Numbered from the stretch's first letter, positions 8,179 through 18,058 are shown. The stretch: 42,788 bases of DNA from an uncultured Pelagibacteraceae bacterium (GCA_902559935.1 CACEJN010000008.1:1-42788); one strand, 5' to 3'. The notes: a model not told the origin generated them from the sequence alone. Made by a program: numbers and translations.

Positions 8179-8958
8179 ATGACAAGCAATATAAAAATTA
8201 AAAAAATTAATAAAGAAATTTCATCAATTATTATCGATGAACCAAAAACTTATAATTCTTTATCATTTAAAAACCTTTCTGATTTATTGAAAGCATTTAA
8301 AAAACTAGATTCTGATAAAAAAGTAAAAGTCATAATATTAGAGGGTGCTGGAAAGGGATTTAGTGCAGGACACAATTTGAAAGAAGTAAGAGGTTTAAAA
8401 AAAAGAGAAAAATATTTAAAATTATTTAATCTTTGTTCAAAAGTAATGCTTCAAATTGTTGAAGGTAGAAAACCTGTAATTGCCAAAGTTCATGGAGCAG
8501 CATTTGCTGCCGGGTGTCAATTAGTTGCAAGTTGTGACTTAGCTTATAGCACTAAAGAAGCGTTGTTTGCTACTCCTGGTGTAAATATTGGTTTGTTTTG
8601 TAGTACACCTATGGTTGCTGTTAGTAGAAAGATAAGTCGAAAACCAATGATGAAAATGTTGTTAACCGGAGAACCTATCAATGCAAATTATGCAAAAGAA
8701 ATAGGGTTGATAAATGATAATTTTTCAAAAGCCAAACTAAACAATGAAGTGTTTAAAGTAGCAAGTAAAATTGCTTCAAAATCTAATTTAACAATAAAAA
8801 TAGGAAAGCAAGCGTTTTACAAACAATTAGAAATGCCATTAAGTAAAGCTTACGCTTATACAAGTAAAATGATGACACTTAACATGATGGCAATGGACGC
8901 TAAAGAAGGTATTTCAGCTTTTCTTGAAAAAAGAAAACCTAAGTGGAAAAACAAATGA
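8179..8958 (+). CDS. ECHDC3-like enoyl-CoA hydratase/isomerase family protein lacking the catalytic glutamates
   Basis: The 259-aa crotonase-fold protein shows the first oxyanion-hole region GKGFSAGHNL and the second, HGAAFAAGCQ. The segment AAGCQLVASCDLAY...FATPGVNIGLFCSTP is the hallmark of the ECHDC3 subgroup, whose function is poorly defined. The residues equivalent to rat crotonase Glu144 and Glu164 are Q114 and G134, so ordinary syn-hydration of an enoyl-CoA is unlikely. The fold and oxyanion hole may still support another CoA-thioester reaction. It starts immediately after the oxygenase stop and overlaps the following small gene by 4 bp. A role on acryloyl-CoA from DMSP is tempting but is weakened by the missing acids. 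Confidence 0.8.
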   Translation: MTSNIKIKKINKEISSIIIDEPKTYNSLSFKNLSDLLKAFKKLDSDKKVKVIILEGAGKGFSAGHNLKEVRGLKKREKYLKLFNLCSKVMLQIVEGRKPVIAKVHGAAFAAGCQLVASCDLAYSTKEALFATPGVNIGLFCSTPMVAVSRKISRKPMMKMLLTGEPINANYAKEIGLINDNFSKAKLNNEVFKVASKIASKSNLTIKIGKQAFYKQLEMPLSKAYAYTSKMMTLNMMAMDAKEGISAFLEKRKPKWKNK

Positions 8959-9143
8959 AATCAAAGAATATAATTTTAATAATTTTTATTTTATTTGGAA
9001 TTTATGTAGTTATTGATCTTAGAGATCATAATTCTAAAAGAGCAGTAGATGCTTGTGTTGCAGGAAGTCAAAAATTAGATCAACCAATGACCATTAAGGA
9101 AGCTCAAAAATTCTGTGAGGAAAAAATAAATTCAAAAGATTAG
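8955..9143 (+). CDS. Small single-pass membrane protein, unknown
   Basis: The ATG at 8955 overlaps the crotonase stop (ATGA) and is preferred over a GTG at 8943. The 62-aa product begins with MKSKN and a hydrophobic helix IILIIFILFGIYVVI, which acts as a membrane anchor or uncleaved signal. A hydrophilic tail follows with two cysteines (in VDACVAG and KFCEEK) that could form a disulfide on the periplasmic side. No family is recognised. It is probably co-transcribed with the flanking genes. Confidence 0.6.
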   Translation: MKSKNIILIIFILFGIYVVIDLRDHNSKRAVDACVAGSQKLDQPMTIKEAQKFCEEKINSKD

Positions 9144-9151
9144 AAATCAAT

Positions 9152-9586
9152 ATGAGTGATATCAAAGAAGTTCTCTCTAAATATAAATCAATTGCAATGG
9201 TAGGAGTTAGCAACGATCCAACAAAAGCATCAACTATAGTTATGAAATATATGCAAAAATATGGATTTAAAGTTTATCCTGTCAATCCTAGAGCTGAGGG
9301 TCAAAAAATTTTAGGAGAAGAAGTTTTTGCTAAAATATCTGATATTAATGATCAGGTTGATATTGTAGATGTTTTTAGACCATCAAAAGAAGTTTATGCT
9401 ATTGCAGAAGATACAGTTAAAATTGGTGCTAAAGTTTTATGGTTACAGCTCGGTATACGAGACGAAAAGGCAAAAGAATTGATGGAAAAAAATGATATTA
9501 AGTATATTGAAAACAAATGTACTAAAATGGAATATCAAAAATATTTTTTAAAAGTTAGACAAGCTTTTCCAGTTTTAAGTGACTAA
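9152..9586 (+). CDS. CoA-binding domain protein (YccU-like)
   Basis: This 144-aa single-domain protein is of the CoA_binding (YccU) family. It opens with SIAMVGVSNDPTKAS, the Rossmann-like glycine/serine loop, then YPVNPRAEGQKILGEEVF, VDIVDVFRPS and VLWLQLGI, all typical of this family and of the N-terminal domain of succinyl-CoA synthetase alpha. It is expected to bind CoA or an acyl-CoA without catalysing ligation alone. The stop shares one base with the next start. Its position after a crotonase fits a CoA-thioester theme. Confidence 0.85.
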   Translation: MSDIKEVLSKYKSIAMVGVSNDPTKASTIVMKYMQKYGFKVYPVNPRAEGQKILGEEVFAKISDINDQVDIVDVFRPSKEVYAIAEDTVKIGAKVLWLQLGIRDEKAKELMEKNDIKYIENKCTKMEYQKYFLKVRQAFPVLSD

Positions 9587-11196
9587 TGAGCAAAATAATT
9601 AAATTTTTAGACAACACATTTTTAGATTTGGGTCGTCAATTTAAATGGACTTATCTACCTCCATTAATGGTTTATATGGCTGCAGGTATTTCTGGTTTAA
9701 CAGGTATTGTTGGTACATTTTTTGTTAAAGATTATTTAAATTTATCAGCAGCATTTTTAGCAGGCCTAGGTTTTTGGGCTGGAATTCCTTGGGCATTAAA
9801 AATGCCATTAGGACATTTAGTAGATCTTATCTGGGAGAGAAAAAATTATATGGTCTACTTTGGAGCTTCGTTGATAGCTCTTAGTTTACTAATTATGTAT
9901 GGATTGATTATTCATACTGAAGATATGTCCCAGGTATTTTCGGTAGAAACATGGTTTGTGATAAGTGTGATTTTAGCTCCAGTTGGTTATGTGGTTCAGG
10001 ACGTTGTAGCTGATGCTATGACAGTTGAGGCAGTTCCTTTGGTTGATGAAACAGGAAATGATTATTCTAAAGATCAAATAAAAATAATGCACACAACAAT
10101 GCAGACACTTGGAAGGTTTGCCATTATTGGCGGTACAGTACTTGTTGCATTAGTTAATGTAATTTTGTTTAGGGACGTGGAAAGTCTACAGCAGGCCGAT
10201 AAGATAAATTTATATGGAACTATCTACATATATGCTCTTGTAATACCTTTAGTTTCTATACTAGGTGTAATTTTAGCAAATTATTTAAGACATAAAAAAA
10301 TACAAACTTTAAAATCTAAAGGTCTAGAATTTAAAAACGAAAGAGGTAACGAAAAAACAAAAATAAACTGGTGGATATTAGGAGGAAGTTTAGTTTTTGT
10401 TATTTTCACATTGTCTATTGGTTCATTTAAAGTTCCATTTGCACAAGAAATTGTTTTTATAGGCTCAGTTATAATCATTTTGTTTTTAATGTTTAAACTT
10501 ATTAAGGAACTACCTCAGGAACTAAGATTGACAATTGTAGGTACAGCCGTAATTATTTTTGTATTTAGAGCCATGCCAGGTCCTGGCCCTGGTTTAACAT
10601 GGTTCGAAATTGATGAACTAGGATTTAATGAACAGTTTTTTTCAATTCTATCACTACTGGCATCAATTTTAACATTAGCTGGTATTGTTTTATTAAGACC
10701 GTTTATGGCTAACAATTCAATTGCTAAAATAATTGTTGTTTTAAGCATTGCGGGTGCGATTTTGTTTTTACCAAGTGTTGGAATGTATTATGGTTTTCAT
10801 AACTGGACAGCCTCATTAACTGGTGGAGTAGTTGATGCTAAGTTTATTGCATTAATTAATACTGCATTAGAGTCTCCACTTGGCCAAGTATCCATGATTC
10901 CTTTACTTGCCTGGATAGCAAAAAATGCTCCAGCACACTTAAAAGCAACTTTTTTTGCAGTTTTTGCATCCTTTACTAATCTTGCATTATCTGCAAGTGC
11001 ACTGGGAACTAAGTATTTAAATGAAATCTTTACGGTTACAAGAGAAGTAAAAGATAAAGTTTCAGGCGAAATACAAACTACAGCAGATTATTCTGAACTT
11101 GGAATACTGTTAATTTTTGTAACACTTTTAACATTAATTCTTCCAATTTTATTTGTATTTATAATTAATAATAGTAAATACAAAACTACTGAATAA
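9586..11196 (+). CDS. MFS/BT1-like (folate-biopterin transporter type) permease
   Basis: The 536-aa integral membrane protein has about 12 hydrophobic segments. The N-terminal portion VKDYLNLSAAFLAGLGFWAG followed by PLGHLVDLIWERKNYMVYFG resembles the loop 2-3 signature of the BT1/MFS family. There is a charged cytoplasmic loop near residues 225-260 (YLRHKKIQTLKSKGLEF...KTK) between the two halves. Translation is coupled to the CoA-binding gene (TAATG). The substrate is unknown; at the end of this operon it may move a pathway substrate or product across the inner membrane. A general MFS assignment is safe; the BT1 subfamily is less so. Confidence 0.72.
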   Translation: MSKIIKFLDNTFLDLGRQFKWTYLPPLMVYMAAGISGLTGIVGTFFVKDYLNLSAAFLAGLGFWAGIPWALKMPLGHLVDLIWERKNYMVYFGASLIALSLLIMYGLIIHTEDMSQVFSVETWFVISVILAPVGYVVQDVVADAMTVEAVPLVDETGNDYSKDQIKIMHTTMQTLGRFAIIGGTVLVALVNVILFRDVESLQQADKINLYGTIYIYALVIPLVSILGVILANYLRHKKIQTLKSKGLEFKNERGNEKTKINWWILGGSLVFVIFTLSIGSFKVPFAQEIVFIGSVIIILFLMFKLIKELPQELRLTIVGTAVIIFVFRAMPGPGPGLTWFEIDELGFNEQFFSILSLLASILTLAGIVLLRPFMANNSIAKIIVVLSIAGAILFLPSVGMYYGFHNWTASLTGGVVDAKFIALINTALESPLGQVSMIPLLAWIAKNAPAHLKATFFAVFASFTNLALSASALGTKYLNEIFTVTREVKDKVSGEIQTTADYSELGILLIFVTLLTLILPILFVFIINNSKYKTTE

Positions 11197-11208
11197 AAAT
11201 TTAATAAA

Positions 11209-11778
11209 ATGAAAAAAATTTTCTTAGTGTATGGGCACTACAATGACAATTCATTTAATGCAGCAATCAGAGATGAATTTATAAAACAATCAAAATCTAA
11301 TGGAAATCAAATTGATGTTGTTGATTTATATAAAGAGAAATTTAATCCTGTTTTCGCTGGTGAGGAACCTGATCAAGAGGTTTTAGATCATAGAAAAAGA
11401 ATTGAAGACTGTGATATTATTGTACTAATTGCTCCAATTTGGAATTTTAGAATGCCAGCAATAGTTGAGGGTTGGATTGATAAAGTATTGGCACCACCTT
11501 GGGCTTTCAAATTTAAACAGTTAGTAGGAAACTATGGTTATCCAATCGGAAACTTAAAAGCTAAGAAAGCTATAATTTTTTGCACATATGGTTCACCAAG
11601 ATTAGCAATCACTACTTTTTTTTTAAACTTACCAATTAGAAGGTTAAAAAGGGGAGTGTTTCATATGTGTGGCATATATAACATTGTCTATAGAAGATAT
11701 TTTGCAGTACCCTTTGTGAGTGATGCAAAGAGACAAGAATTTTTAAGTGATGTTAGAAAAACTGCTAATAATCTCTAA
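11209..11778 (+). CDS. NAD(P)H oxidoreductase, flavodoxin-like fold (KefF/MdaB/NQO family)
   Basis: The 189-aa protein follows the flavodoxin_2 pattern: an initial beta strand KKIFLVYGHYNDNSFNAA with the FMN/FAD phosphate loop, then IIVLIAPIWNFRMPAIVEGWIDKVL, the characteristic flavin and quinone site segment, and a later strand KKAIIFCTYGSPR. It probably reduces quinones or related electrophiles with two electrons from NAD(P)H in the cytoplasm. It starts 12 bp after the permease. The last 29 bp overlap the following gene in another frame. Confidence 0.82.
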   Translation: MKKIFLVYGHYNDNSFNAAIRDEFIKQSKSNGNQIDVVDLYKEKFNPVFAGEEPDQEVLDHRKRIEDCDIIVLIAPIWNFRMPAIVEGWIDKVLAPPWAFKFKQLVGNYGYPIGNLKAKKAIIFCTYGSPRLAITTFFLNLPIRRLKRGVFHMCGIYNIVYRRYFAVPFVSDAKRQEFLSDVRKTANNL

Positions 11779-12223
11779 AGTTTTAATATTATTTTTTTTC
11801 TCCATTTCATTTTCAAACGCTGAATTATTAAGCCCTAATAACACTATAAGCCCTAAAGAAGTTGTCAAAATTCAACTTAGTGGACTTCAGCAAAATGATC
11901 TTAAGTATAAGGATAGTGGTATCGAACAAACTTGGCAATTTGCCCATCCAAACAACAAAAAGGTTACGGGGCCATTAAATAACTTTAAGATGATGATAAA
12001 AAGCGACTCTTACAGAATGATGATCAACCACCTAAGTCACACAATAACTGAGCTTGGAAGTAGTGACAAATGGGCTCAATTTGAAGTTATCATTCTTGAT
12101 AAGGATAAAATTTATCACAAATTCAATTGGCAAGTCGAAAAGTACAGCTCTGAGGGAACTTTGAAGGACTGTTGGTTAACCACAATGGTATCCAGTCCAA
12201 TCCCTCTTGGAAGCTCAATTTGA
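11750..12223 (+). CDS. DUF4864-family exported protein
   Basis: The 157-aa product from the ATG at 11750 (a GTG sits one codon upstream) begins with a short hydrophobic signal, LLIISKVLILFFFSISFSNA, with cleavage likely after SNA. The mature part has the DUF4864 pattern: SPKEVVKIQLSGLQQND, then an IEQTWQFAHPNNKKVTGPLNNF segment. It is a small periplasmic or secreted domain of unknown function. The start lies within the last 29 bases of the upstream oxidoreductase gene and has no convincing ribosome site, so the exact start is uncertain. Confidence 0.7.
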   Translation: MLEKLLIISKVLILFFFSISFSNAELLSPNNTISPKEVVKIQLSGLQQNDLKYKDSGIEQTWQFAHPNNKKVTGPLNNFKMMIKSDSYRMMINHLSHTITELGSSDKWAQFEVIILDKDKIYHKFNWQVEKYSSEGTLKDCWLTTMVSSPIPLGSSI

Positions 12224-12280
12224 TTGTCCAAATATACATTTTTGTTTCGTAACAATTAAAAATTTAGTAGGAATCCCTGA

Positions 12281-14713
12281 ATGAAAACAAAAACTAAAGT
12301 TGTAGTAGTTGGTGGAGGAGTTGTAGGGGTAAGCGCCCTTTATCATTTAGCAAAAAAGGGCTGGTCTGATGTTGTTCTAGTTGAAAGAAAAGAGTTAACT
12401 TCTGGATCTACTTGGCACGCAGCAGGTTTGTTGCCTTTATTTAATATGAGTTATTCAGTTGGACAACTTCATAAATATGCAGTTAATCTTTATAAAACAT
12501 TAGAGGAAGAAACTGGAAAAAATGTTGGCTTTAGTGTTGTTTCAAATATTCGTCTAGCAAGTACAAAAGATAGAATGGATGAATACCATCAATACGCAGG
12601 TGTCGCTCGAACTATTGGAGTAGATGTTAAATTTTTGAAACCAGAACAAGTAAAAGAAATTTGGCCATTGTGTCATACAGATGATTTAGTTGGTGCAATA
12701 CAACACCCTGAAGATGGATATATTCAACCAGCAGATTTAACACAAGCATTAGCAACAGGTGCAAGAAATAGAGGAGCAGAAATTTATAGAAACACAACTG
12801 TCCTATCAATGAGGCAAACTAAAGATGGATGGATTGTGGAAACAGATAAGGGATCAATAGAGTGCGAACATGTTATTTCTTGTTCTGGAAATTTTGCAAG
12901 ACAAACAGGTGAAATGGTAGGATTAGATATTCCAGTAATACCTGTTGAACATCAATACATTGTTACAGAACCGCATCCTGCAATTCAAAAAAGAAAAAAA
13001 GATGGATTACCAGAAATGGGAGTCTTAAGAGATAGTGATAGCAGATGGTATATGAGAGAAGAAGCTGGAGGATTAATTTTAGGCCCTTATGAAGATGGTG
13101 CACCAGCTTGTTATGTAGAGGGGCCATCAAAAAATTCTGAATATGAATTATTTCAAGAAGACTTAGACAGGTTAGCTCCACACATTGAAGGAGCAATTCA
13201 TAGAGTACCCGCGTTTGGAGAAGTTGGAGTGAAGAAAGTTTATAATGGAGCAATCTGTTATACTCCTGATGGAAATCCAATTGTTGGACCAGCTTGGGGA
13301 CTTAAAAATTTTTGGATTAATGAAGGACATAGTTTTGGAATAACAGCAGCAGGTGGTGCAGGCTGGCAATTAGCAGAGTGGATTGTTGATGGTGAACCTA
13401 CAATTGATATGTTAGGAGTTGAACCAAGACGTTACGGTAACTATGCAACTAAATCTTATTTGAAAGCAAAAAATGAAGAAGCATATAGTCATGTCTTTAT
13501 AGTTCACTATCCTGATGAAGAAAGACCAGCAGCAAGACCATTAAGAACAGCTCCTTGTTATGAAAGAATGAAAAATTTAGGCGCTGTGTTTGGCCAGAAA
13601 TTTGGATGGGAAAGGCCTAATTTCTTTGCAACAGATGGAATGGAGCAAAAAGATGATTGGTCATTTAGAAGATCAAAATGGTTTGATGCAATTAAAAAAG
13701 AATGTCAAAATGTAAAAGAAAATGTGGGTCTTTTAGATATGACTGCGTTTGCAAAATGTAGAATTAGGGGGCCTAAAGCAGAGGAATTTTTAGATTATTT
13801 AGTTGCAAATAAACTTCCAAAAAAAATTGGAAGGATAAACTTATGTCATGCTTTGAACACTAAAGGTGGAGTGCATTCAGAATTTACGATAATGAAAGAA
13901 GCAGAGAATAGTTACTATCTAGTTTCTGCTGGAGCAAATTTAAGATTAGATCATGACTGGATACAAAAATGGATGCCAGATGATGGTTCTGTAATTTTTG
14001 AAGATCTAACTAATAGTACAGGAGTTTTGGTAGTTGCAGGACCTAAAGCTAGACAGTTAATGCAAAAGGTTTCAACAGATGATTTTTCAAATGAAAATTT
14101 CAAATGGTTAACTGCAAAAAATGTTAATGTTGGATACGCTCCAGTAAATGCAATGAGAGTAAACTTTGTAGGTGAGCTTGGATGGGAATTACATCATCCA
14201 ATTGAATATCAAAATCATATTTTTGATAAATTAATGGAAGCGGGAAAAGATTTAGGAATTAAACCTTTTGGAATTAGAGCCATGAATAGTTTAAGAGTTG
14301 AAAAATCTTACAAATTAGTTGGTACAGAATTATCAATTGAATACTCACCATATGAATCTGGTCTTGATAGATTTATTCATCCAAACAAAGGTAACTTTAT
14401 TGGTTTAGAAGCGCTTAACAAATGGAGAGAAAAAGGTTTTGATAATAAATTAGTTACTTTAGAGGTTCATAATACTAAAGATGCTGATGTATTAGGAAAT
14501 AATCCTATTTTCAAAAATGGTAAAGTTGTTGGAAGAGCAACTGGAGGTGAATTTGGATTTAGATTAGATAAATCAATAGCCCTTGCAATGGTTAAGCCAG
14601 ATTGTTCAAATGTGGGCGACAAATTACAAGTTGATATATTGGGTGAAATGTACGACGCTACTGTCTTAGATGAAAGTCCTTACGATACAGAAAATAATTT
14701 ATTGAGAGCTTAA
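12281..14713 (+). CDS. Dimethylglycine dehydrogenase-like FAD protein with C-terminal GcvT domain (copy 2)
   Basis: The 810-aa paralogue of the protein at 2276-4681 has GGGVVG at residues 11-16 and the covalent-FAD histidine H46 in [10 protein letters not shown], closer to classical DMGDH. The DAO domain covers about residues 1-430. The second half has the GcvT folate-binding region with VGELGWE. It would oxidatively demethylate dimethylglycine (or sarcosine), give 5,10-methylene-THF and reduce ETF. A clear ribosome site (TAGGAA) precedes the ATG after a 57-bp intergenic region that probably holds the promoter. The stop overlaps etfB by one base, so enzyme and electron acceptor are made together. 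This is the better DMGDH candidate of the two. Confidence 0.87.
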   Translation: MKTKTKVVVVGGGVVGVSALYHLAKKGWSDVVLVERKELTSGSTWHAAGLLPLFNMSYSVGQLHKYAVNLYKTLEEETGKNVGFSVVSNIRLASTKDRMDEYHQYAGVARTIGVDVKFLKPEQVKEIWPLCHTDDLVGAIQHPEDGYIQPADLTQALATGARNRGAEIYRNTTVLSMRQTKDGWIVETDKGSIECEHVISCSGNFARQTGEMVGLDIPVIPVEHQYIVTEPHPAIQKRKKDGLPEMGVLRDSDSRWYMREEAGGLILGPYEDGAPACYVEGPSKNSEYELFQEDLDRLAPHIEGAIHRVPAFGEVGVKKVYNGAICYTPDGNPIVGPAWGLKNFWINEGHSFGITAAGGAGWQLAEWIVDGEPTIDMLGVEPRRYGNYATKSYLKAKNEEAYSHVFIVHYPDEERPAARPLRTAPCYERMKNLGAVFGQKFGWERPNFFATDGMEQKDDWSFRRSKWFDAIKKECQNVKENVGLLDMTAFAKCRIRGPKAEEFLDYLVANKLPKKIGRINLCHALNTKGGVHSEFTIMKEAENSYYLVSAGANLRLDHDWIQKWMPDDGSVIFEDLTNSTGVLVVAGPKARQLMQKVSTDDFSNENFKWLTAKNVNVGYAPVNAMRVNFVGELGWELHHPIEYQNHIFDKLMEAGKDLGIKPFGIRAMNSLRVEKSYKLVGTELSIEYSPYESGLDRFIHPNKGNFIGLEALNKWREKGFDNKLVTLEVHNTKDADVLGNNPIFKNGKVVGRATGGEFGFRLDKSIALAMVKPDCSNVGDKLQVDILGEMYDATVLDESPYDTENNLLRA

Positions 14714-15462
14714 TGAAAATTTTAGTAGCTGTAAAAAGAGTTATTGATTACAACGTTCAAATCAGAGTTAAGGAAGATGGAACGGGTGTAGTTACTGACA
14801 ATGTTAAAATGTCAACCAATCCTCCTGATGATAATGCAATAGAAGAGGCTGTAAAAATTAAAGAGGCAGGCAAAGCTACAGAAGTAGTGGCAATAACTGT
14901 TGGAGAAGAAAAAGCTCAAGAAACTGTTAGGAAAGCTTTAGCGGTTGGTGCGGACAGAGGTATTCATGTAAAAGTGGATGGGATTTTAGAACCACTCGCT
15001 GTTTCAAAAATTTTACAAAAAATAGTAGATAAAGAAAAACCAGATTTAGTATTTATGGGTAAACAAGCAATAGACGATGATTGTAATCAAACAGGCCAAA
15101 TGTTGAGTGCTTTATTAAATTGGCCACAAGCAACATTTGCCTCAAAGATAGATGTAAAAGAAAATAAATTAGAAGTAACTAGAGAAATAGACGAAGGTCT
15201 TGAAACAATTGAAATAAATGTTCCAGCTATTGTTACTTGTGATCTTAGGCTAAATGAACCAAGATACGCATCACTACCAAATATAATGAAGGCTAAAAAA
15301 AAACCTATAGAGGAAATAGCTGCTTCTGATTTAGGCGTAGATGTATCACCAAGATTAGAACAATTAAAAGTAGAGGAACCTCCAAAAAGAAAAGCAGGTA
15401 TAAAAGTAGCAAATGTTGCTGAATTAGTTCAAAAATTAAAAAATGAGGCAAAGGTAATCTAA
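14713..15462 (+). CDS. etfB: Electron transfer flavoprotein beta subunit
   Basis: The 249-aa protein shows classic EtfB features: the start [20 protein letters not shown], then [20 protein letters not shown], the [19 protein letters not shown] segment and the C-terminal [22 protein letters not shown] recognition-loop region that docks ETF on its dehydrogenases. It binds AMP and pairs with EtfA. Both ends overlap neighbours by one base (TAATG with the dehydrogenase; shared A with etfA), so it sits in the middle of a coupled operon devoted to moving electrons from N-demethylation. Confidence 0.95.
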   Translation: MKILVAVKRVIDYNVQIRVKEDGTGVVTDNVKMSTNPPDDNAIEEAVKIKEAGKATEVVAITVGEEKAQETVRKALAVGADRGIHVKVDGILEPLAVSKILQKIVDKEKPDLVFMGKQAIDDDCNQTGQMLSALLNWPQATFASKIDVKENKLEVTREIDEGLETIEINVPAIVTCDLRLNEPRYASLPNIMKAKKKPIEEIAASDLGVDVSPRLEQLKVEEPPKRKAGIKVANVAELVQKLKNEAKVI

Positions 15463-16415
15463 TGGCAGTCTTACTTATAGCTGAACATAACAATAAAGAG
15501 TTAAGACCATTTACTCTTAATGCAGCTACTGCAGCATCTCAAATTGATGCAGATGTTCATGCTGTAATTATTGGTCAAAACTCTGCGGAAGCTGCAAAGC
15601 AATTATCTGAACTTCCAGTGGTTAAAAAAGTATTGAGTGTGGAAGGAGCTCACTATGAAAACTTCACAGCAGAAAATTTTGCTCCAGTGATTGTTAAACT
15701 TGCAGAGAATTATTCTCACATTATTTGTTCAGCGAATACATTTGGAAAAAATTTGATGCCGCGAATTGCAGCTCATCTTGATACATCGCAAGTAAGTGAC
15801 ATTATTAAAGTAATATCACCAGATACTTTTTTAAGACCAATTTATGCAGGTAACGCTTTTGCAACAATTAAGAGTAATGATGCTAAAAAGTGCGTTACAA
15901 TCAGACCTACTTCTTTCGATCCGTGTGAGAGTACAGGTGGATCAGCCGTAATTGAAAAAATAGATTCAAGTGAAGAATTTTCAAATACAAAATTTATTAA
16001 AAGAGAAGAAATTAAATCTGATCGACCTGAGCTTGGAACAGCAAGAATTGTTGTATCAGGCGGCAGAGGAATGCAAAGTGGAGATAATTTTAAATTAATT
16101 ACAGAAATTGCTGACAAACTAGGTGCAGCAATTGGAGCTTCAAGAGCGGCAGTAGACGCTGGATACATAAGTAACGACCATCAAGTAGGACAAACAGGAA
16201 AAGTAGTGGTGCCAGATCTATATATCGCTGTTGGAATTTCAGGTGCTATTCAGCATTTAGCAGGAATGAAGGAAAGTAAAGTTATAGTTGCAATTAATAA
16301 AGATGGTGAAGCGCCAATTTTTAGTGTTGCAGATTATGGACTTGAAGCTGATTTATTTGAGGCACTGCCTCAGTTCATGGAAGAGCTGAACAAATTAAAC
16401 ACTATACAAAAATAA
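15462..16415 (+). CDS. etfA: Electron transfer flavoprotein alpha subunit
   Basis: The 317-aa protein ends with the EtfA FAD-binding domain: [29 protein letters not shown], the QVGQTGKVV motif, and [17 protein letters not shown], followed by [16 protein letters not shown]. It carries the redox-active FAD of the ETF heterodimer and accepts one electron at a time from the dimethylglycine dehydrogenase. It is translationally coupled to etfB and followed by ETF:ubiquinone oxidoreductase after 23 bp, so the full ETF chain is encoded consecutively. Confidence 0.95.
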   Translation: MAVLLIAEHNNKELRPFTLNAATAASQIDADVHAVIIGQNSAEAAKQLSELPVVKKVLSVEGAHYENFTAENFAPVIVKLAENYSHIICSANTFGKNLMPRIAAHLDTSQVSDIIKVISPDTFLRPIYAGNAFATIKSNDAKKCVTIRPTSFDPCESTGGSAVIEKIDSSEEFSNTKFIKREEIKSDRPELGTARIVVSGGRGMQSGDNFKLITEIADKLGAAIGASRAAVDAGYISNDHQVGQTGKVVVPDLYIAVGISGAIQHLAGMKESKVIVAINKDGEAPIFSVADYGLEADLFEALPQFMEELNKLNTIQK

Positions 16416-16438
16416 TCCTTACAGTTAAAAACTAGAGT

Positions 16439-18058
16439 ATGTCTAGAGAATCGATGGAATATGATGTTGTAATTATAGGTGGAGGACCATCAGGATTATC
16501 AACCGCAATAAAGTTAAAACAATTAGATCCAAATCTAAATGTTTGTTTATTAGAAAAAGCATCAGAGATTGGAGCTCATATTTTAAGCGGTAATGTATTT
16601 GAAACACGTGCTCTAGATGAATTATTACCAAATTGGAGAGAGTTAAATTCTCCCATCAAAACAAAAGTAACTAAAGAAAAATTTTTATTTTTAGGAAAAA
16701 CCAAATCTTTAAGTTGGCCAACTTGGCTCCTACCTGCTGTACAACAAAATCATAAAAATTATATTATTAGTCTTGCAAATTTATGTAGATGGCTTGCTGA
16801 ACAGGCTGAGAATTTAGGTGTAGAAATCTTTCCAGGATTTCCAGCAAGTGAAATTTTATATAACGAAGATGGATCTGTTAAAGGTGTTGCAACTCAAGAT
16901 ATGGGTATAGATAAAGATGGTAATAAAAAAGATAGTTTTGAACCAGGTATTGAGCTTTTAGGTAAAGTAACTGTTTTTGCCGAAGGGTGTAGAGGTCATC
17001 TAGGAAAACAATTGATTGAAAAATTTGAATTAAATAAAGGTAAAGATCCTCAACAATATGGAATTGGTTTTAAAGAAATATGGGAAATAGAGGATAAAAA
17101 TCACGAAGAAGGCTTAGTTATGCATACAGCTGGATGGCCATTAGATAACAATACATATGGTGGTAGTTTTATGTATCATGCAGAAAATAAACAAGTTTTT
17201 CTGGGCTATGTAATTGGTCTAGATTACAAAAATCCACATTTATCACCTTATGATGAATTTCAGAGGTTTAAAACACATCCAGCAATAAAAAAAATTATAG
17301 AAGGTGGAAAAAGAATTTCTTACGGTGCAAGAGCTTTAATTGAAGGTGGATTTCAAAGTTTGCCAAAAATGTTCATGCCCGGAGCTTTGTTAGTTGGTTG
17401 TGATGCTGGAACTTTAAATATGCCAAAAATTAAAGGCTCTCATACAGCTATGAAAAGTGGGATTATTGCAGCCGAAACTATTAATGAACACTTAAAAGAA
17501 AATAAAGATTTATCTATTTATGAAGATAAATTTAAAAATAGCTGGTTGCATAAAGAGCTTTATGAAGCTCGGAACGTGAAACCTAGTTTTAGCTGGGGAT
17601 TAATTTTAGGAATAATTTTCACAGGTATCGATCAAATTTTATTTAGAGGAAAACTTCCTTTTACACTTAAACATAAACATGCTGATCATGAAACATTAAA
17701 ACCTGCAAATCAAATGCCAAAAATAGATTATCCAAAATATGATAATGTAATAACATTTGATAAAACAAGTTCAGTTTATCTAACAGGAACCAATCATGCA
17801 GACAATCAACCAGTTCATCTAAAACTTAAAGATCCTGATTTACCAATAAATTATACTTTAGAAAAATTTGATGAACCTGCTCAAAGATATTGTCCTGCAG
17901 GTGTGTATGAAGTTCAAAAAGAAAATAATGTAAATAAATTTGTGATCAATTCTCAAAATTGTATTCATTGTAAAACTTGTGATATTAAAGAACCATCTCA
18001 AAATATTACTTGGGTTACTCCAGAGGGTAGTGGTGGTCCAAGATATGGAAATATGTGA
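16439..18058 (+). CDS. Electron transfer flavoprotein-ubiquinone oxidoreductase
   Basis: The 539-aa protein starts with the FAD-binding motif GGGPSG after a short lead; a second possible start lies five codons in. The EIGAHILSGNVFE segment and the central GCDAGTLNMPKIKGSHTAMKSG are diagnostic of ETF-QO. The C-terminal domain carries the [4Fe-4S] cysteines in CPAGVYE and CIHCKTC, with the closing WVTPEGSGGPRYGNM. It reoxidises ETF and reduces ubiquinone at the inner membrane. It is the last gene of the operon; its stop abuts the stop of the convergent DUF2237 gene with no room for a conventional terminator. Confidence 0.95.
   Translation: MSRESMEYDVVIIGGGPSGLSTAIKLKQLDPNLNVCLLEKASEIGAHILSGNVFETRALDELLPNWRELNSPIKTKVTKEKFLFLGKTKSLSWPTWLLPAVQQNHKNYIISLANLCRWLAEQAENLGVEIFPGFPASEILYNEDGSVKGVATQDMGIDKDGNKKDSFEPGIELLGKVTVFAEGCRGHLGKQLIEKFELNKGKDPQQYGIGFKEIWEIEDKNHEEGLVMHTAGWPLDNNTYGGSFMYHAENKQVFLGYVIGLDYKNPHLSPYDEFQRFKTHPAIKKIIEGGKRISYGARALIEGGFQSLPKMFMPGALLVGCDAGTLNMPKIKGSHTAMKSGIIAAETINEHLKENKDLSIYEDKFKNSWLHKELYEARNVKPSFSWGLILGIIFTGIDQILFRGKLPFTLKHKHADHETLKPANQMPKIDYPKYDNVITFDKTSSVYLTGTNHADNQPVHLKLKDPDLPINYTLEKFDEPAQRYCPAGVYEVQKENNVNKFVINSQNCIHCKTCDIKEPSQNITWVTPEGSGGPRYGNM

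Noticed and set aside
4681..8958. Sulfate assimilation (APS kinase plus ATP sulfurylase) as explanation of the kinase/nucleotidyltransferase pair
   Set aside because: The nucleotidyltransferase is a small HxGH protein without ATP-sulfurylase motifs, the kinase lacks part of the APS site, and no other sulfate-reduction gene is nearby.
12224..12280. TTGTT-TCGT-AACAA inverted repeat as a terminator or operator
   Set aside because: Five pairs with no T-run is within chance for AT-rich DNA; it is noted only as part of a probable promoter region.
12963..13280. 105-codon minus-strand reading frame inside the second dimethylglycine dehydrogenase gene
   Set aside because: It lies fully inside a strongly supported gene, has a leucine/histidine-rich composition typical of an antisense shadow, and resembles no family.
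15842..16168. 108-codon minus-strand reading frame inside etfA
   Set aside because: It is opposite the conserved FAD-binding domain of etfA and has no ribosome site or recognisable motif.
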